From NCBI GenBank assembly GCA_963763215.1, contig CAVXNX010000005.1, positions 124,001-188,000 on the forward strand: a stretch of 64,000 bases of DNA, read 5' to 3'. Origin of the DNA: DASQZK01 sp963763215. GTDB lineage: Bacteria; Bacteroidota; Bacteroidia; Bacteroidales; GCA-2748055. Positions 25,850 to 35,321 of this stretch are shown here, piece by piece (positions within the stretch are counted from its first letter, which is position 1; every line of letters begins with the position of its first letter). Made by a program: the position numbers and the translations under genes. The notes below the pieces were generated by a model. That model saw nothing but the letters and a program-made list of their open reading frames with translations. It did not search any database and had not been told where the DNA came from.

Positions 25850-26702
25850 ATGAAGAAGATTCTGTTCCTCCTGTCTATGCTGCTGGTTACCGGCTGTTCT
25901 TCCCACCAGTCGTACTGGCGCATCGCCCCCGGCCTCTATTTCAGGCTGGTGAGCTCTCGGTGAGAACGGCCGCCATGCTGAGGCAGGAGATTACATCACC
26001 CTCGACCTCCTTTATGCCACGGAACGTGATTCGGTGTTTTTCCAAGGCACACGGAAGTTTCTCCTGACCGAAAGCCCCCACAGGGGTGCGGTCAATGAGG
26101 CTTTCCTTCGGCTTTCAACCGGCGACAGTGCGTCGGTCTTCCTTCCTGCCTCACGGTTCTTCTCCAATACATTGAAAAGGGATCTTCCCGGCTTCCTGGA
26201 TGAAGATGAAGAAGTCAGGGTGGACATGAAACTCCTCAATGTCCAGACCGCACAGGAATTTGAACAGGAGAAAATGTTGTTCCTCGCCTGGGCCCGGGAA
26301 TTGCACGACACGGAGGCTACTCTCATCCGGAAATTCCTGACAGAGGAGAAACTGGATATCCAACCGGAAAAGGAAGGTTTTTATTTTGTCAGGTTGAAGG
26401 AGGGCCGGGGGATGAGGGTGGAAAAGGGCCGGCATATCTTCATCCATTATGAAGGGCGCTTCCTGAACGGGAAGTATTTCGACAGTACCGTCCAGCGTAA
26501 CGAGCCGCTCGATTTCATCTACGGCAGTGAAGATATCGTCTTAAAAGGAATCGATGAAGCCCTGGGCAGGATGCGTGAAGGGGAAAAGGCCCTGCTGATC
26601 CTGCCTTCCGATGAAGCTTTCGGACCGGAGGGCTCGATCGGAGGCATTGTTCCGCCCTCGACAGCCCTCATCTATGAACTCGAAGTTCTGAAAGTTGAAT
26701 AA
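25850..26702 (+). CDS. FKBP-type isomerase lipoprotein, copy 2 (one frame slip)
   Basis: Begins MKKILFLLSMLLVTGCSS, a clear lipoprotein signal, 1 bp after copy 1. The frame runs into a stop at 25960-25962 unless one base is dropped near 25955 (in the stretch AGCTCTCGG), after which it continues LGENGRHAEAGDYITLDLLY and stays open to 26702; the corrected protein has 283 residues. It holds two FKBP-like units: a degenerate first one (LTESPHRGAVNEAFLRLSTG) and a canonical second one (GRHIFIHYEGRFLNGKYFDS, IDEALGRMREGEKALLILPS, EAFGPEGSIGGIVPP). The outer face of a membrane is the likely location. The slip is probably a sequence error. Confidence 0.85.
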
Positions 26703-26897
26703 ACCGATGCATCGCGCAACCTTTTTGGTTATTTTTATATCTTAATGATCCATTCCGGCTAGAGTCGCAGAGGATTGCCCATGACACAAAATATCACGAT
26801 CCGTTTCTTCGTTCTCACTGTGACAGTTGTTCCGGTTTGCTGAATCTCGATTATTGATCATCTGTGACCTGTTTGTACACCTATCAAACCCGTTTAT

Positions 26898-27834
26898 ATG
26901 AAAAACCACTCCATGAAAATCCTGACATGTGCCATGCTGCTGCTCCCCCTGACGCTCAGTTCATGTTTGAAGAACAAGGCCGAAGATCTTCAGCGGCAGG
27001 AAAAAGACCTGCTCAAAAAGTACCTTGCCGATAACAACATCACCGTAGCGCCGACGGCCTCCGGTCTTTATATCGTGACCGATTCCGTGGGAACCGGGGC
27101 TATGCCCGTTGAAGGGGAGTATGTGGACTTCGACTACACCCTTGAGAAGCTCGACGGCGAACTGGTCATTATCACCACCGACAGCACGGTGGCAAAGGAT
27201 AACGATATTTACTCCTCTTCCATCATGTATGGTCCCGAAAGGCTGATGGTTGGCACCAATATCCAGGGGCTTGATGAAGGGCTGATGAGCCTGAAGGAAG
27301 GCAGCCGGGCAACATTGATCATGTCATCCGATCTGGCCTGGGGCAACAATCCCTATTCACCGGTCGGTTCATACAGCCCGGTGATCATTAAAGTCGGGCT
27401 TCACAGGGTTCTTCCCGATCCGGCTTACTATGAACGGTCACTCATCAACCAGTTCCTGGCCAACAATGCCCAGGGAGTTGATTCAACGGCCGCCGGCGAT
27501 TATGTCATTGAGAGAACAGCCGGTACGGGTGATACTGCGGATATCGACAAACTGATGACACTCAATATCAAGGGGTCCCTGCTCGACGGCCGCGTTTTCC
27601 TGCCCACCAGACAGGTCAGGGATGTGATCAGTACAGATAGGAGTTCCCTTGTCACCGAGGGGCTCGTTGACGGGATCAAAACGATGAGGGTGGGAGAAAA
27701 AGTGACGATCATCGTCCCGTATTACCGGGGTTACCTGGAAATGGGCAAATATTCGAGTGACGGTCTGGTGCGCGTACCCATCCCGCCATATGCCGCACTC
27801 GCGCTACGATGTGGAACTGGTCAGTATCAACTGA
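26898..27834 (+). CDS. FKBP-type isomerase lipoprotein, copy 3 (frame slip near 3' end)
   Basis: Signal MKILTCAMLLLPLTLSSC with the lipobox Cys, preceded by a short MKNHS extension. Two FKBP units follow (IQGLDEGLMSLKEGSRATLI with LAWGNNPYSPVGSYSP, and a second one with VTEGLVDGIKTMRVGEKVTI). The end fits the family only if one base is dropped near 27800, giving PIPPYAAL followed by YDVELVSIN and a stop at 27832-27834, 311 residues in all; without this the frame runs on to 27872. It is separated from copy 2 by about 195 bp. Its corrected end overlaps the corrected end of the convergent rsmI by 8 bp. Confidence 0.85.
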
Positions 27835-28542
27835 TTTTCCTTCCGATAAGAAAAATACAGGGTCGCTTGTGAAAGGTGACCCTTTCTTTTTTCCAGGCCG
27901 CGATGTTCATGTGTCCGGATCTGTTCATCAGCCAGGCTGATGTCGCAAGCGATACAGAGCATCGTTTCCGGATTGCAGGTTTTCAGGATTTCTTCGATCA
28001 GCTTATCATTCCGGTATGGCGTTTCGATAAACATCTGAGTCTGTCCGGCTCCGGAGGGCCGTCATCTCCATTTCTTTGATCTTTTTCGAACGCTGCGGGT
28101 TATTCACCGGGAGGTAACCGTGAAAACAAAAATTCTGGCCGTTCAGTCCCGAGGCCATCAGGGCAAGGAGGAGGGAAGAAGGGCCGGTGAGCGGGATGAC
28201 GCGGATCCCCTGCCGATGGGCCATCGCCGTGATATCGGCGCCGGGATCGGCCACCCCCGGAACGCCTGCTTCAGAAATGATCCCCATGGAGATGCCTTTG
28301 TGACATGGGGAAAGGTAGCCTGCCCTCACATCATCCGGGGTATGTTTGTTCAGCTCGAAGAAAACGATGTCGTCGATGGATTTGTCGTATCCGCACTTGA
28401 TCAGGAATCGCCTGGCCGTGCGGATATTCTCCACGATGAAATGATCCAGCTCACGGATAATGTCGAGAACTGCCCCGGGAATGACCAGGTTTACCGGACT
28501 GTCGCCCAGAGTGTTGGGGATCATATACAGACTGCCTTTCAT
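27827..28542 (-). CDS. rsmI: RsmI-like 16S rRNA 2'-O-methyltransferase (tetrapyrrole methylase family; two frame slips)
   Basis: Start chosen at the ATG at 28542 (MKGSLYMIPNTLGDSP); the longer frame upstream overlaps the divergent MBL gene. The SAM-binding signature GISMGIISEAGVPGVADPG is present, as are HTPDDVRAGYL, IPLTGPSSLLLALMASGLNG and FCFHGYLPV. One base must be dropped near 28055 (resuming QMFIETPYRNDKLIEEIL) and one near 27915 (resuming MNIAAWKKERVTFHKRPCIF), giving 237 residues with the usual hydrophobic C-terminal strand and a stop at 27827-27829. The family modifies C1402 of 16S rRNA; some Bacteroidota members are annotated only as SAM-dependent methyltransferase. Confidence 0.82.
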
Positions 28543-28634
28543 TTTTTCGGGTAAAATTAACCAAAGTTTCCTTAAGCACACCGGTGGTCGTGATCTCATT
28601 TTTGCTATTTTCGTACGGAAAAAGTTCAGACACC

Positions 28635-29396
28635 TTGAAAATAACCTTTTTAGGAACCGGGACCTCACAGGGTGTACCTGTCATCGGCTGTCATTGCCCG
28701 GTGTGCATGTCCGTTGATCCGCACGACAAGCGGCTGAGGACATCCATTCTGGTGGAAGAAGGGGAGGTCAAGATCGTGGTGGATACCGGTCCCGACTTCC
28801 GTCAACAGATGCTGAAGGAAAAGGTTGACAGGCTCGACGCCGTCCTGTTCACCCATGAGCACCGGGATCACATTGCGGGCCTCGATGATATCAGGGCCTT
28901 TAACTTCATTCAGCAGCAGCCCATGGATGTCTTTGCTGAAGAGAGGGTGATCCGGGCTCTGAAGCGGGAATTTGCCTACATCTTTGCCGAGAAAAAATAC
29001 CCCGGGGTTCCCCAGGTGAATCTTCACCGCATCGCCAATGAAGACTTTCATGTCAACGGACTGAAAATCACCCCCGTAAGGGCCATGCACTACCGTTTGC
29101 CGGTTTACGGATTCCGGTTCGGGGATTTTGGCTACCTCACCGATGCCAACTACATTTCGGAAGAGGAGAAAGAGAAGTTCTACGGGGTGAAGTACCTCGT
29201 TGTCAATGCGCTCAGGCATGAGAAACACATCTCGCACTTCACCATTTCACAAGCTGTTTCCCTCATACGGGAGCTCAGCCCCCGGCGCGGGTACCTTACC
29301 CACCTGAGTCACCAGATGGGCCTCCACAGGGAAATTGCGGAGGAACTGCCGCCAGCCATCTTCCCCGCCTTTGACGGACTTACGATCGAAATCTGA
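28635..29396 (+). CDS. MBL-fold metal-dependent hydrolase (PhnP-like), TTG start
   Basis: 253 residues from the TTG at 28635, which gives the family start KITFLGTGTSQGVPVIGC; no ATG lies in the right place. The metal-binding motif FTHEHRDHIAG holds the two-metal site, with later ligands in VRAMHYRLPVYG and LTHLSHQMG. Cysteines in GCHCPVC are those that bind an extra structural zinc in the PhnP branch. It is probably a cytoplasmic phosphodiesterase; the substrate cannot be set from sequence. A -7-like TATTTTCG lies 21 bp upstream. Divergent from rsmI. Confidence 0.87.
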   Translation: MKITFLGTGTSQGVPVIGCHCPVCMSVDPHDKRLRTSILVEEGEVKIVVDTGPDFRQQMLKEKVDRLDAVLFTHEHRDHIAGLDDIRAFNFIQQQPMDVFAEERVIRALKREFAYIFAEKKYPGVPQVNLHRIANEDFHVNGLKITPVRAMHYRLPVYGFRFGDFGYLTDANYISEEEKEKFYGVKYLVVNALRHEKHISHFTISQAVSLIRELSPRRGYLTHLSHQMGLHREIAEELPPAIFPAFDGLTIEI

Positions 29397-29403
29397 TTCA
29401 TCA

Positions 29404-30577
29404 CTACCTTTCCCGAAGGGATTTTGCAAAAAGAAAGACGGAGAACCCGCTGAGCACGAGAAAGATGATCCCGGCCAGCAGCATGGCCTGCGGAAAGGTA
29501 TAGACGTCCATGTACCATCCCAGGAAGGGACCGATGATCGCGAAATTCAAACGGATGATGAAAGTTCCGCACCGAAAGAACTGTGGCCCGTGTCTCCGAT
29601 ACGGTCATCCGGTTGATGTAATCTTTCAGCACCGGGGTTGCAAAGCCCCTGACGACGTAAAACAGGAAGAGGATGGATATCGCGTAGATGGAGTGAAAGA
29701 AATAGAGACAGATATATCCCGCCGGCACCAGGGTGGCGATGATCAGGACGGAATGCACGGGTCCCAGGCGGGCTTCGATCTTATAAGCCGCCAACGCCAC
29801 CAGCCCGACTGTCAGGTTCAGGGCGGTCCACAAAATCCCGTACAGTTGCAGGGAAAGATGGACATGCTCGAAAAAGGGCTGAACGAACCATGCCATGGTC
29901 AGGGTGGCCGTTCCGGTGATCGACGAAAACAGGATATTCCGCTTCAGGGGTTTGTCTTCAATGAGCGCATACCTGACGGTGGCCAGGATGTCTTTGAACC
30001 GCATTTTCAAAAGCCTTTTATGCCGTGAAGGTTCGATAAGAAGGAGCGAGGACGGGACTGCCAGGAATGCCACGAAGGTTTGGGCAATGTAGGGATACCT
30101 TACCGAAGCTGCCGCCAGTAAACCTCCAAGTGTGCCGGCCACCGCCTCCGCGATGTTGCCGAACGACGTAAGCCTCCCTTCAAACTTAATGTATTCTCCT
30201 TCCCGCTTCAAATCCAACAGGGTATCATAGAGCAGCGCCGAATCGGATCCGGAAATGAAGCTTTGCCCTATGCCCAGGATCGTTTCGGCCAGCAGAAACC
30301 CCCAGAATCCAAAACTCAGGCTGTAAGTCAGAAATCCTAAGAAACCCATGAATGCACCGATGACGATGGTTTTCTTCCGCCCAATGACATCCGCGAAATA
30401 CCCCGATGGGATCTCCAGGATCACGATGGTGATGGAATACACCCCCTGGAGAAGCATCACGTCCTTCATGCCAAGTCCATTAGCCTTGTAAAAGGGAACT
30501 ACAATGGGCATATATAACATGAACCATTTGGCTACCTTGATCAGATAAAGTTTTAAGATGTTGGAATGCAGTCTCAA
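29404..30577 (-). CDS. Major facilitator superfamily transporter (frame slip near 3' end)
   Basis: A 12-helix type inner-membrane transporter. The N-terminal half is clear: LYLIKVAKWFMLYMPIVVPF, the signature loop GYFADVIGRKKTIV between helices 2 and 3, and repeated hydrophobic segments to about residue 340. After TRATVLSVRNF one base (in a TTT run near 29568) must be dropped; the frame then reads IIRLNFAIIGPFLGWYMDVY and two last membrane helices to SLRER and a stop at 29404-29406, 390 residues. The substrate is unknown; the pattern is that of drug or metabolite exporters. No linked regulator is seen. Confidence 0.85.
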
Positions 30578-30862
30578 AAAATTCTTTCTTCAGAAGTGTG
30601 ATTGATCCGTTTAGCCTGCAAAACTAATACATTACATGTCAAGATTGAAAAAAATACCTTTTTATTCCTCCCGTGAAAGGTGATGCCGGTGCAATATTTT
30701 AGCAGCGCATGATATTTGCCTTCCACTGGCATAAAGTCGGGAATTAATTTTAATTTTAAGAGCTGCAGGAGATCTCATCTGCTGTTGCCGGCACTGACAA
30801 CCCGTCCGGTCAGGTTTCAACTGTGATGAAGGATAATGGCGGGGTAACCGTAAAGGAGACCT

Positions 30863-31654
30863 ATGAAAAAAGTGTATGTCTTTCTGACCGTGATCCTGGC
30901 GCTAACCGGCCAGTCTCTGATGTCACAGGCTCCCGGCGCCGATGTTTCCACGATACGAAGCATCAGACCGAGAAGCGACAGCACGTTCCTTGTCCAGGAG
31001 TTTACCGGGGATTCGACCCTTCTTTTTTACGGAACGTTCAGTTCCGTGAACCCGGATGTCCGTCACGGCCGGTTCATGTTTTACACGGAGAAGGGTGAGG
31101 TGGAAGCAGCCGGGTTCTATTACAAGGACATCCCTTACGGGAAATGGATCTTCTACGACGCTGAAGGCAGGGTGGCGCGTGTCATGGACTATAAATACGT
31201 CCTGGATTTCCTGCTCAGCTGTTCCGATTCGATCCCCGGATACCCGGGGAACATATCCGGCAGGGAAAGTCAGCCTTTCACCAACGAGATGGCGGAACGG
31301 ATCATTGAATACGGTGAAGAACTCTCAGCCGGACAGCAGCCCGGGTTCCGGGGAGGGAACATAGCATCCTTCATGACCTACATCCGGGAACGACTCATCT
31401 ACCCGGTTTTCGCCAGGGATATGGGTATTACCGGAAAAGTGATCGTCCGGTTCACCCTGGGAACCGACGGGCGCATCACGCAGGCTTCCATCTTATCAGG
31501 AAAAAGTCCGGATCTCAATATGGAAGCCTTGCGCGTGGTTTTGGAATCGAACGGATGGAATCCCGCCAAATCGGCTGACGGTCGACCGGTTGAGGTGACG
31601 CTGACCGTCCCGGTTGAGTTCACCAGTGAAACAATGCGGGTGACCGGCGATTAA
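30863..31654 (+). CDS. TonB C-terminal domain protein with MORN-like repeats
   Basis: 263 residues with a cleavable signal peptide (VFLTVILALTGQSLMSQA). The middle has MORN-type repeats (HGRFMFYTEKGEVEAAGFYY, then YGKWIFYDAEGRV). The C-terminal 90 residues are a TonB_C domain: FMTYIRERLIYPVFARDMGI, GKVIVRFTLGTDGRI, and NMEALRVVLESNGWNPAKS. There is no N-terminal membrane anchor and no proline-rich spacer, so it is unlikely to be a classical energy transducer; exported TonB_C proteins of this kind are frequent in Bacteroidota. A strong AAAGGAG ribosome-binding site precedes the ATG, unusual for this phylum. Confidence 0.85.
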   Translation: MKKVYVFLTVILALTGQSLMSQAPGADVSTIRSIRPRSDSTFLVQEFTGDSTLLFYGTFSSVNPDVRHGRFMFYTEKGEVEAAGFYYKDIPYGKWIFYDAEGRVARVMDYKYVLDFLLSCSDSIPGYPGNISGRESQPFTNEMAERIIEYGEELSAGQQPGFRGGNIASFMTYIRERLIYPVFARDMGITGKVIVRFTLGTDGRITQASILSGKSPDLNMEALRVVLESNGWNPAKSADGRPVEVTLTVPVEFTSETMRVTGD

Positions 31655-31694
31655 TCCCCACACTTCTCATTAATGAAGGCAAATCCGCAGCATT

Positions 31695-31727
31695 TTTGGA
31701 AGGTCTGAAAAAGCTTTAGTATATTTA
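31695..31727 (+). promoter_or_regulatory. Promoter-like site before the GH172 gene
   Basis: TTTG at 31695-31698, a 21-bp spacer and TATATTTA at 31720-31727 (one mismatch to TAnnTTTG), about 48 bp before the ATG. Confidence 0.4.
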
Positions 31728-31775
31728 CGTTCCGGTAATGCTCCGGAGACTGTAAACCCTCAAAAATTTATAAAG

Positions 31776-33011
31776 ATGAAAACAGCCCTGCTCTGCATCC
31801 TCGTTTTGACCGCCACGTGTTTCAGTTGCGTGAACTCCGGGAAAAAAGACGCTTCCGGCAATGCCGGTTTGCCTTCCGGACTCTATCAATATACGGATCA
31901 GATCGAACCCCGGTGGATCAGTTTTGAAAACAGAACCGGTGAGAAGGGCAGGGGCGGTATGGAAAACAAGGGTGCCAAGGGGCACCCATCCGATATCCTT
32001 AAGGCCGGTGATACGGTGACGCTGGTCGATACCAGGGGGCCGGGAATGATCAACAGGATATGGATCACCATTTCCGACCGATCCTCCTATACCCTGCGGG
32101 GCCTTGTCCTGAACATGTACTGGGACGGCGAGGAAAAGCCCGCGGTCTCTGTTCCTTTCGGCGACTTTTTCGGCGTCGGGCTCGGACAAACCGCTGCCTT
32201 CCAGAATGCCCTGTTCGCCAACCCGGAAGGACGCTCGTTCAATTCCTTCATCCAGATGCCTTTCAGGAAATCGGCGCGGATCGAGATTGTCAACGCTCTG
32301 CCCTACGATGTGGATGCCATCTTTTACGATGTCGACCTGCAGTTACTGAAAACCTGGGACACCGATGACATGTATTTTCACTGTTACTGGCACCGCGATA
32401 CGGCCACCACTCCCGGTCAGGACTTTGAACTCCTTCCCGGGATCAATGGGCACGGGCGTTTTCTCGGCACGAATATCAGTATCAACGCCAATCCGCTATA
32501 TCAGGATTACTGGTGGGGTGAGGGGGAAGTGAAGATCTATCTCAACGGCGATAAGGACTTCCCCACACTGGTGGGTACAGGAACCGAAGACTATATCGGG
32601 TCGGCCTGGGGACAAAGCAAGTTTTTCAATATGTATACGGGATGCTCGGTGGCTGATCCGGCGAACCTCAGGTGGTCGTACTACCGTTTCCACATCAAGG
32701 ACCCGGTGTATTTCAGCTCCGGATGTAAGGTCACCATCCAGCAGATGGGCGGTTCCTCCAAAGGCAATGTGATCCGACTCCAGAAAAAGAATGTACCCCT
32801 GATCCCGGTGACATCCGGGGGGATAAATTTCTTTAGTCCCGACAGCGCGGTGGATCTCGCCGGTCCCGGAATGCCGGGTGATGATGCCTGGACCAATTTC
32901 TACCGCTCCGACGATGTGGCTGCCGCGGTGTATTTCTATTTTTCCGAGCCCTCCGACCCTTTCCCCGCGATCCAGCCCCTTGACATCAGAACCTACAAAA
33001 CAAGCCGGTGA
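31776..33011 (+). CDS. GH172 (DUF2961) glycoside hydrolase, lipoprotein
   Basis: 411 residues with a lipoprotein signal (LVLTATCFSC, Cys18). The DUF2961 fold, now glycoside hydrolase family 172, is recognised by RWISFENRTGEKGRGGMENKG, GPGMINRIWITI, VPFGDFFGVGLG, and the WWGEGEVKIYLNGD...GTGTEDYIGSAWG region, whose Glu251 and Glu271 are good candidates for catalytic residues. Characterised members act on fructofuranose- and D-arabinofuranose-containing glycans; the substrate here is open. It is likely tethered to the cell envelope. A methyltransferase gene follows after 78 bp. Confidence 0.88.
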   Translation: MKTALLCILVLTATCFSCVNSGKKDASGNAGLPSGLYQYTDQIEPRWISFENRTGEKGRGGMENKGAKGHPSDILKAGDTVTLVDTRGPGMINRIWITISDRSSYTLRGLVLNMYWDGEEKPAVSVPFGDFFGVGLGQTAAFQNALFANPEGRSFNSFIQMPFRKSARIEIVNALPYDVDAIFYDVDLQLLKTWDTDDMYFHCYWHRDTATTPGQDFELLPGINGHGRFLGTNISINANPLYQDYWWGEGEVKIYLNGDKDFPTLVGTGTEDYIGSAWGQSKFFNMYTGCSVADPANLRWSYYRFHIKDPVYFSSGCKVTIQQMGGSSKGNVIRLQKKNVPLIPVTSGGINFFSPDSAVDLAGPGMPGDDAWTNFYRSDDVAAAVYFYFSEPSDPFPAIQPLDIRTYKTSR

Positions 33012-33089
33012 AACAGACATTGACCGTGATAAATCCTTATTTGACCACGAACAGAATATTAACAGACCAGGAATTCCATATCACAGAAG

Positions 33090-33911
33090 ATGAAAAATCC
33101 GCTTAGTTTTCTCAAACAGATTTGGTTGCTGAATTTTTTGAGAAGAATATACATCGCTTCTAAATACTACAATTCGAAATATCCCCGGATTTTCTCCTGG
33201 GGGATACGCTCCCGCGAGGACACGAATTTCACCTACGACATCAGCGAAAGTAACAAGTTGTACCTGGCCCATACCATTGCCGTTGTGACCGGCCGGAATT
33301 ACCGGGACGTTCTGACCTACATCAGGGAAGCCGAAGAGGACCGCGAACTGAAAGACAGCATTCTCGCCGCTGCCAGGACTTCGCCCTCCCGCAGACAAAC
33401 CGACCCTGAAGTGAGGTTTGGACGAAGGCTGGGGTGGTATGCTTTCGTGAGGATCATGAAACCCGGCGTGGTGGTTGAAACCGGCGTGGACAAGGGTCTG
33501 GGATCGGCGCTGCTCTGCTCGGCACTCCTCAGGAACAGGGAAGAAGGTTTCGATGGTCATTATTTCGGAACCGATATCAATCCCGCTGCCGGCTTCATGC
33601 TGACCGGCAAATACAGGGAGGCCGGCGAGATCCTTTACGGGGATTCCATTGACAGCCTGAAGAAAATGACCGGGGAGATTGATCTCTTCATCAATGACAG
33701 CGATCATTCGGCCGACTATGAATACATGGAATACCGGGCCATTATGCCGCTGATCACCGACAGGACTGTTATCCTGGGCGATAATTCCAGCAGCTCCGAT
33801 AAACTGGCGTTATTTTCGAATGAAACCGGCAGGAATTTCCTGTTTTTCAAGGAAGAGCCGGTTGATCACTGGTATCCGGGTGCCGGGATCGGTATTTCAT
33901 TTAGGAAGTGA
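33090..33911 (+). CDS. Class I SAM-dependent methyltransferase
   Basis: 273 residues. The Rossmann methyltransferase core covers roughly 125-260: VVVETGVDKGLGSALLCSAL is the glycine-rich motif I, GHYFGTDINPAAG motif II, and DLFINDSDHSADYEYMEYRA fits the Methyltransf_24 type found in glycan and small-molecule modification genes. The N-terminal 100 residues are unassigned. The stop codon TGA is the first triplet of an octamer array (TGATGAGG). It starts 78 bp after the GH172 gene; functional connection unknown. Confidence 0.8.
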   Translation: MKNPLSFLKQIWLLNFLRRIYIASKYYNSKYPRIFSWGIRSREDTNFTYDISESNKLYLAHTIAVVTGRNYRDVLTYIREAEEDRELKDSILAAARTSPSRRQTDPEVRFGRRLGWYAFVRIMKPGVVVETGVDKGLGSALLCSALLRNREEGFDGHYFGTDINPAAGFMLTGKYREAGEILYGDSIDSLKKMTGEIDLFINDSDHSADYEYMEYRAIMPLITDRTVILGDNSSSSDKLALFSNETGRNFLFFKEEPVDHWYPGAGIGISFRK

Positions 33912-33956
33912 TGAGGTGATGAGGTGATGGGGTGATGGGGTGATGAGGTGATGAGG
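33909..33956 (+). repeat. Octamer array (TGATGAGG), left edge of repeat island 2
   Basis: Six exact-length octamers TGATGAGG or TGATGGGG. The first TGA is the stop codon of the methyltransferase gene. With period 8, TGA recurs in all three frames. Confidence 0.85.
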
Positions 33957-34019
33957 AGCGTGAGAACGTCGTTCAGGATCATACCGATATTCCCATAGGT
34001 CCGTTCAAGGCCACGGTAG

Positions 34020-34039
34020 TGGCGGGTCGCGACCCGCCA
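34020..34039. repeat. 20-bp perfect palindrome
   Basis: TGGCGGGTCGCGACCCGCCA reads the same on both strands. Related palindromes with GGGCGGGTCGCGACCCGCCC lie at 34389-34408 and 35391-35410 (exact) and at 34898-34917 (one mismatch), each inside a tandem unit. Confidence 0.9.
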
Positions 34040-34110
34040 TTCGGAAGCACCGTGGTGGGTCATCTACCGACGCTGGTAAAATAGTTAACCTCGAATTTTC
34101 CAAAATAATC

Positions 34111-34254
34111 TTAGCAGAGTGCGCGGGCTACCCGCGATTGGTGCGAACCTGAACGAGCCCGGCCCCAGTGTTGAGGGCCCTGTGCGACAAGGGCGAGAGA
34201 GGGTTGTCAATCGCGGAGGGTTTCTTTGTTACTTTCTTTTGCCCTTGAAAAGAA
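34111..34254 (+). repeat. Repeat R3, copy 1, closed by a 9-bp stem
   Basis: About 130 bp almost identical to 36197-36326. CCGCGATTG and CAATCGCGG close a G+C-rich interior that contains further complementary blocks (GGCCC / GGGCC). The 3' side, GGGTTTCTTTGTTACTTTC, resembles a sequence widespread in intergenic DNA of many bacteria. It could be a fold-back element or a structured transcript. Confidence 0.75.
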
Positions 34255-34320
34255 AGTGAGAAGTGAGAAGTGAGAAGTGATAGGTGATGGGGTTATAGGT
34301 TACGAGGTTATGGGGTTATG

Positions 34321-34828
34321 AAGGGCGTGAGAACGTCGGTTTGTCAGTCATACCGGTATTTTTATAAGGTCTGTTGAGGCCGCTGTAGGGGCGGGTCGCG
34401 ACCCGCCCGTCTTGGTGGATACGGGTTACTAGGGTACGGGAAGAAAAGGGACGGGGACCGTCGTCAGCCACTTGTCGTGCAAATCAGTAGCCGACGCAAA
34501 CAGTTTATAAATCCTCACTCCCATCCCCCATGAAACCCTTATTAAAACAGCCTGTTGAAAACTTTTCGTCAAAATGCCCGGAAACGGACGCTGAGATCAG
34601 AGGGCTCGGGCGATGAAGGCGTGAGGACGGTGCGATATTGGCAGGGGATCGTGGCTCCAGTAGCTTCTAAAACGTCCTTAGAAATACTGATTTTCCAAAT
34701 CCATGCCCGGTCGTCAGGGAAAGTGAAAACCTGAGGAGGAAGGCAACCGGGTTAAACGACGGATGCCCGAGTGATTGTCGCCGGGAGTGATGGGTGATGG
34801 TAAGGGTTATGGGGTTATGAGAGTTATG
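34321..34828 (+). repeat. Tandem compound unit 1 of repeat island 2
   Basis: Starts AAGGGCGTGAGAACGTCGG, includes the 20-bp palindrome at 34389-34408, then repeat R1, then a TGATGG/TTATGG octamer run leading into the next unit, which begins 508 bp later. Confidence 0.85.
34531..34726 (+). repeat. Dispersed repeat R1, copy A
   Basis: From TGAAACCCTTATTAAAACAG to the GGGAAAGTGA end; matches copies B and C and the inverted copy at 10302-10487. Confidence 0.85.
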
Positions 34829-35321
34829 AAGGGCGTGAGAACGTCGGTTTGTCAGTCATACCGGTATTTTTATAAGGTCGGTTGAGGCCATCTGTAGGGG
34901 CAGGTCGCGACCCGCCCGTCTTGGTGGATACGGGTTACTTGGTACGGGAAGACAAGGGACGGGGATCGTCGTCAGTCACTTGTTGGGCGAATCAGAGCCG
35001 ACCAAACAGGTGATAGATCCTCAACCCCATCCCCTCATGAAACCCTTATTAAAACAGCCTGTTGAAAACTTTTCATCAAAATGCCCGGAAACGGACGCTG
35101 AGATCAGAGGGCTCGGGCGATGAAGGGACGGACGGTGCGATGGCGGGGGAGGGGCCCCAGTAGCATCTAAAACGTCCTTAGAAATACTGATTCCCAAAGC
35201 CATGCCCGGTCGTCAGGGAAAGTGAGAAAGTGAGGAGGATGGCTACCGGGTTAAACGACGGATCCCGACTGATTGTCGCCGGGAGTGATGGGTGATGGGG
35301 TTATGGGGTTATGAGGTTATG
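34829..35321 (+). repeat. Tandem compound unit 2 of repeat island 2
   Basis: Same order as unit 1, 493 bp: opening block, palindrome with one mismatch (34898-34917), R1 copy B, octamers. Confidence 0.85.
35038..35226 (+). repeat. Dispersed repeat R1, copy B
   Basis: Closest to copy A; both share the block GCCCGGAAACGGACGCTGAG and differ mainly by small deletions in the middle. Confidence 0.85.

Noticed and set aside
26703..26897. Possible regulatory RNA between FKBP copies 2 and 3
   Set aside because: No stable hairpin, riboswitch-like block or promoter box was recognised in these 195 bp.
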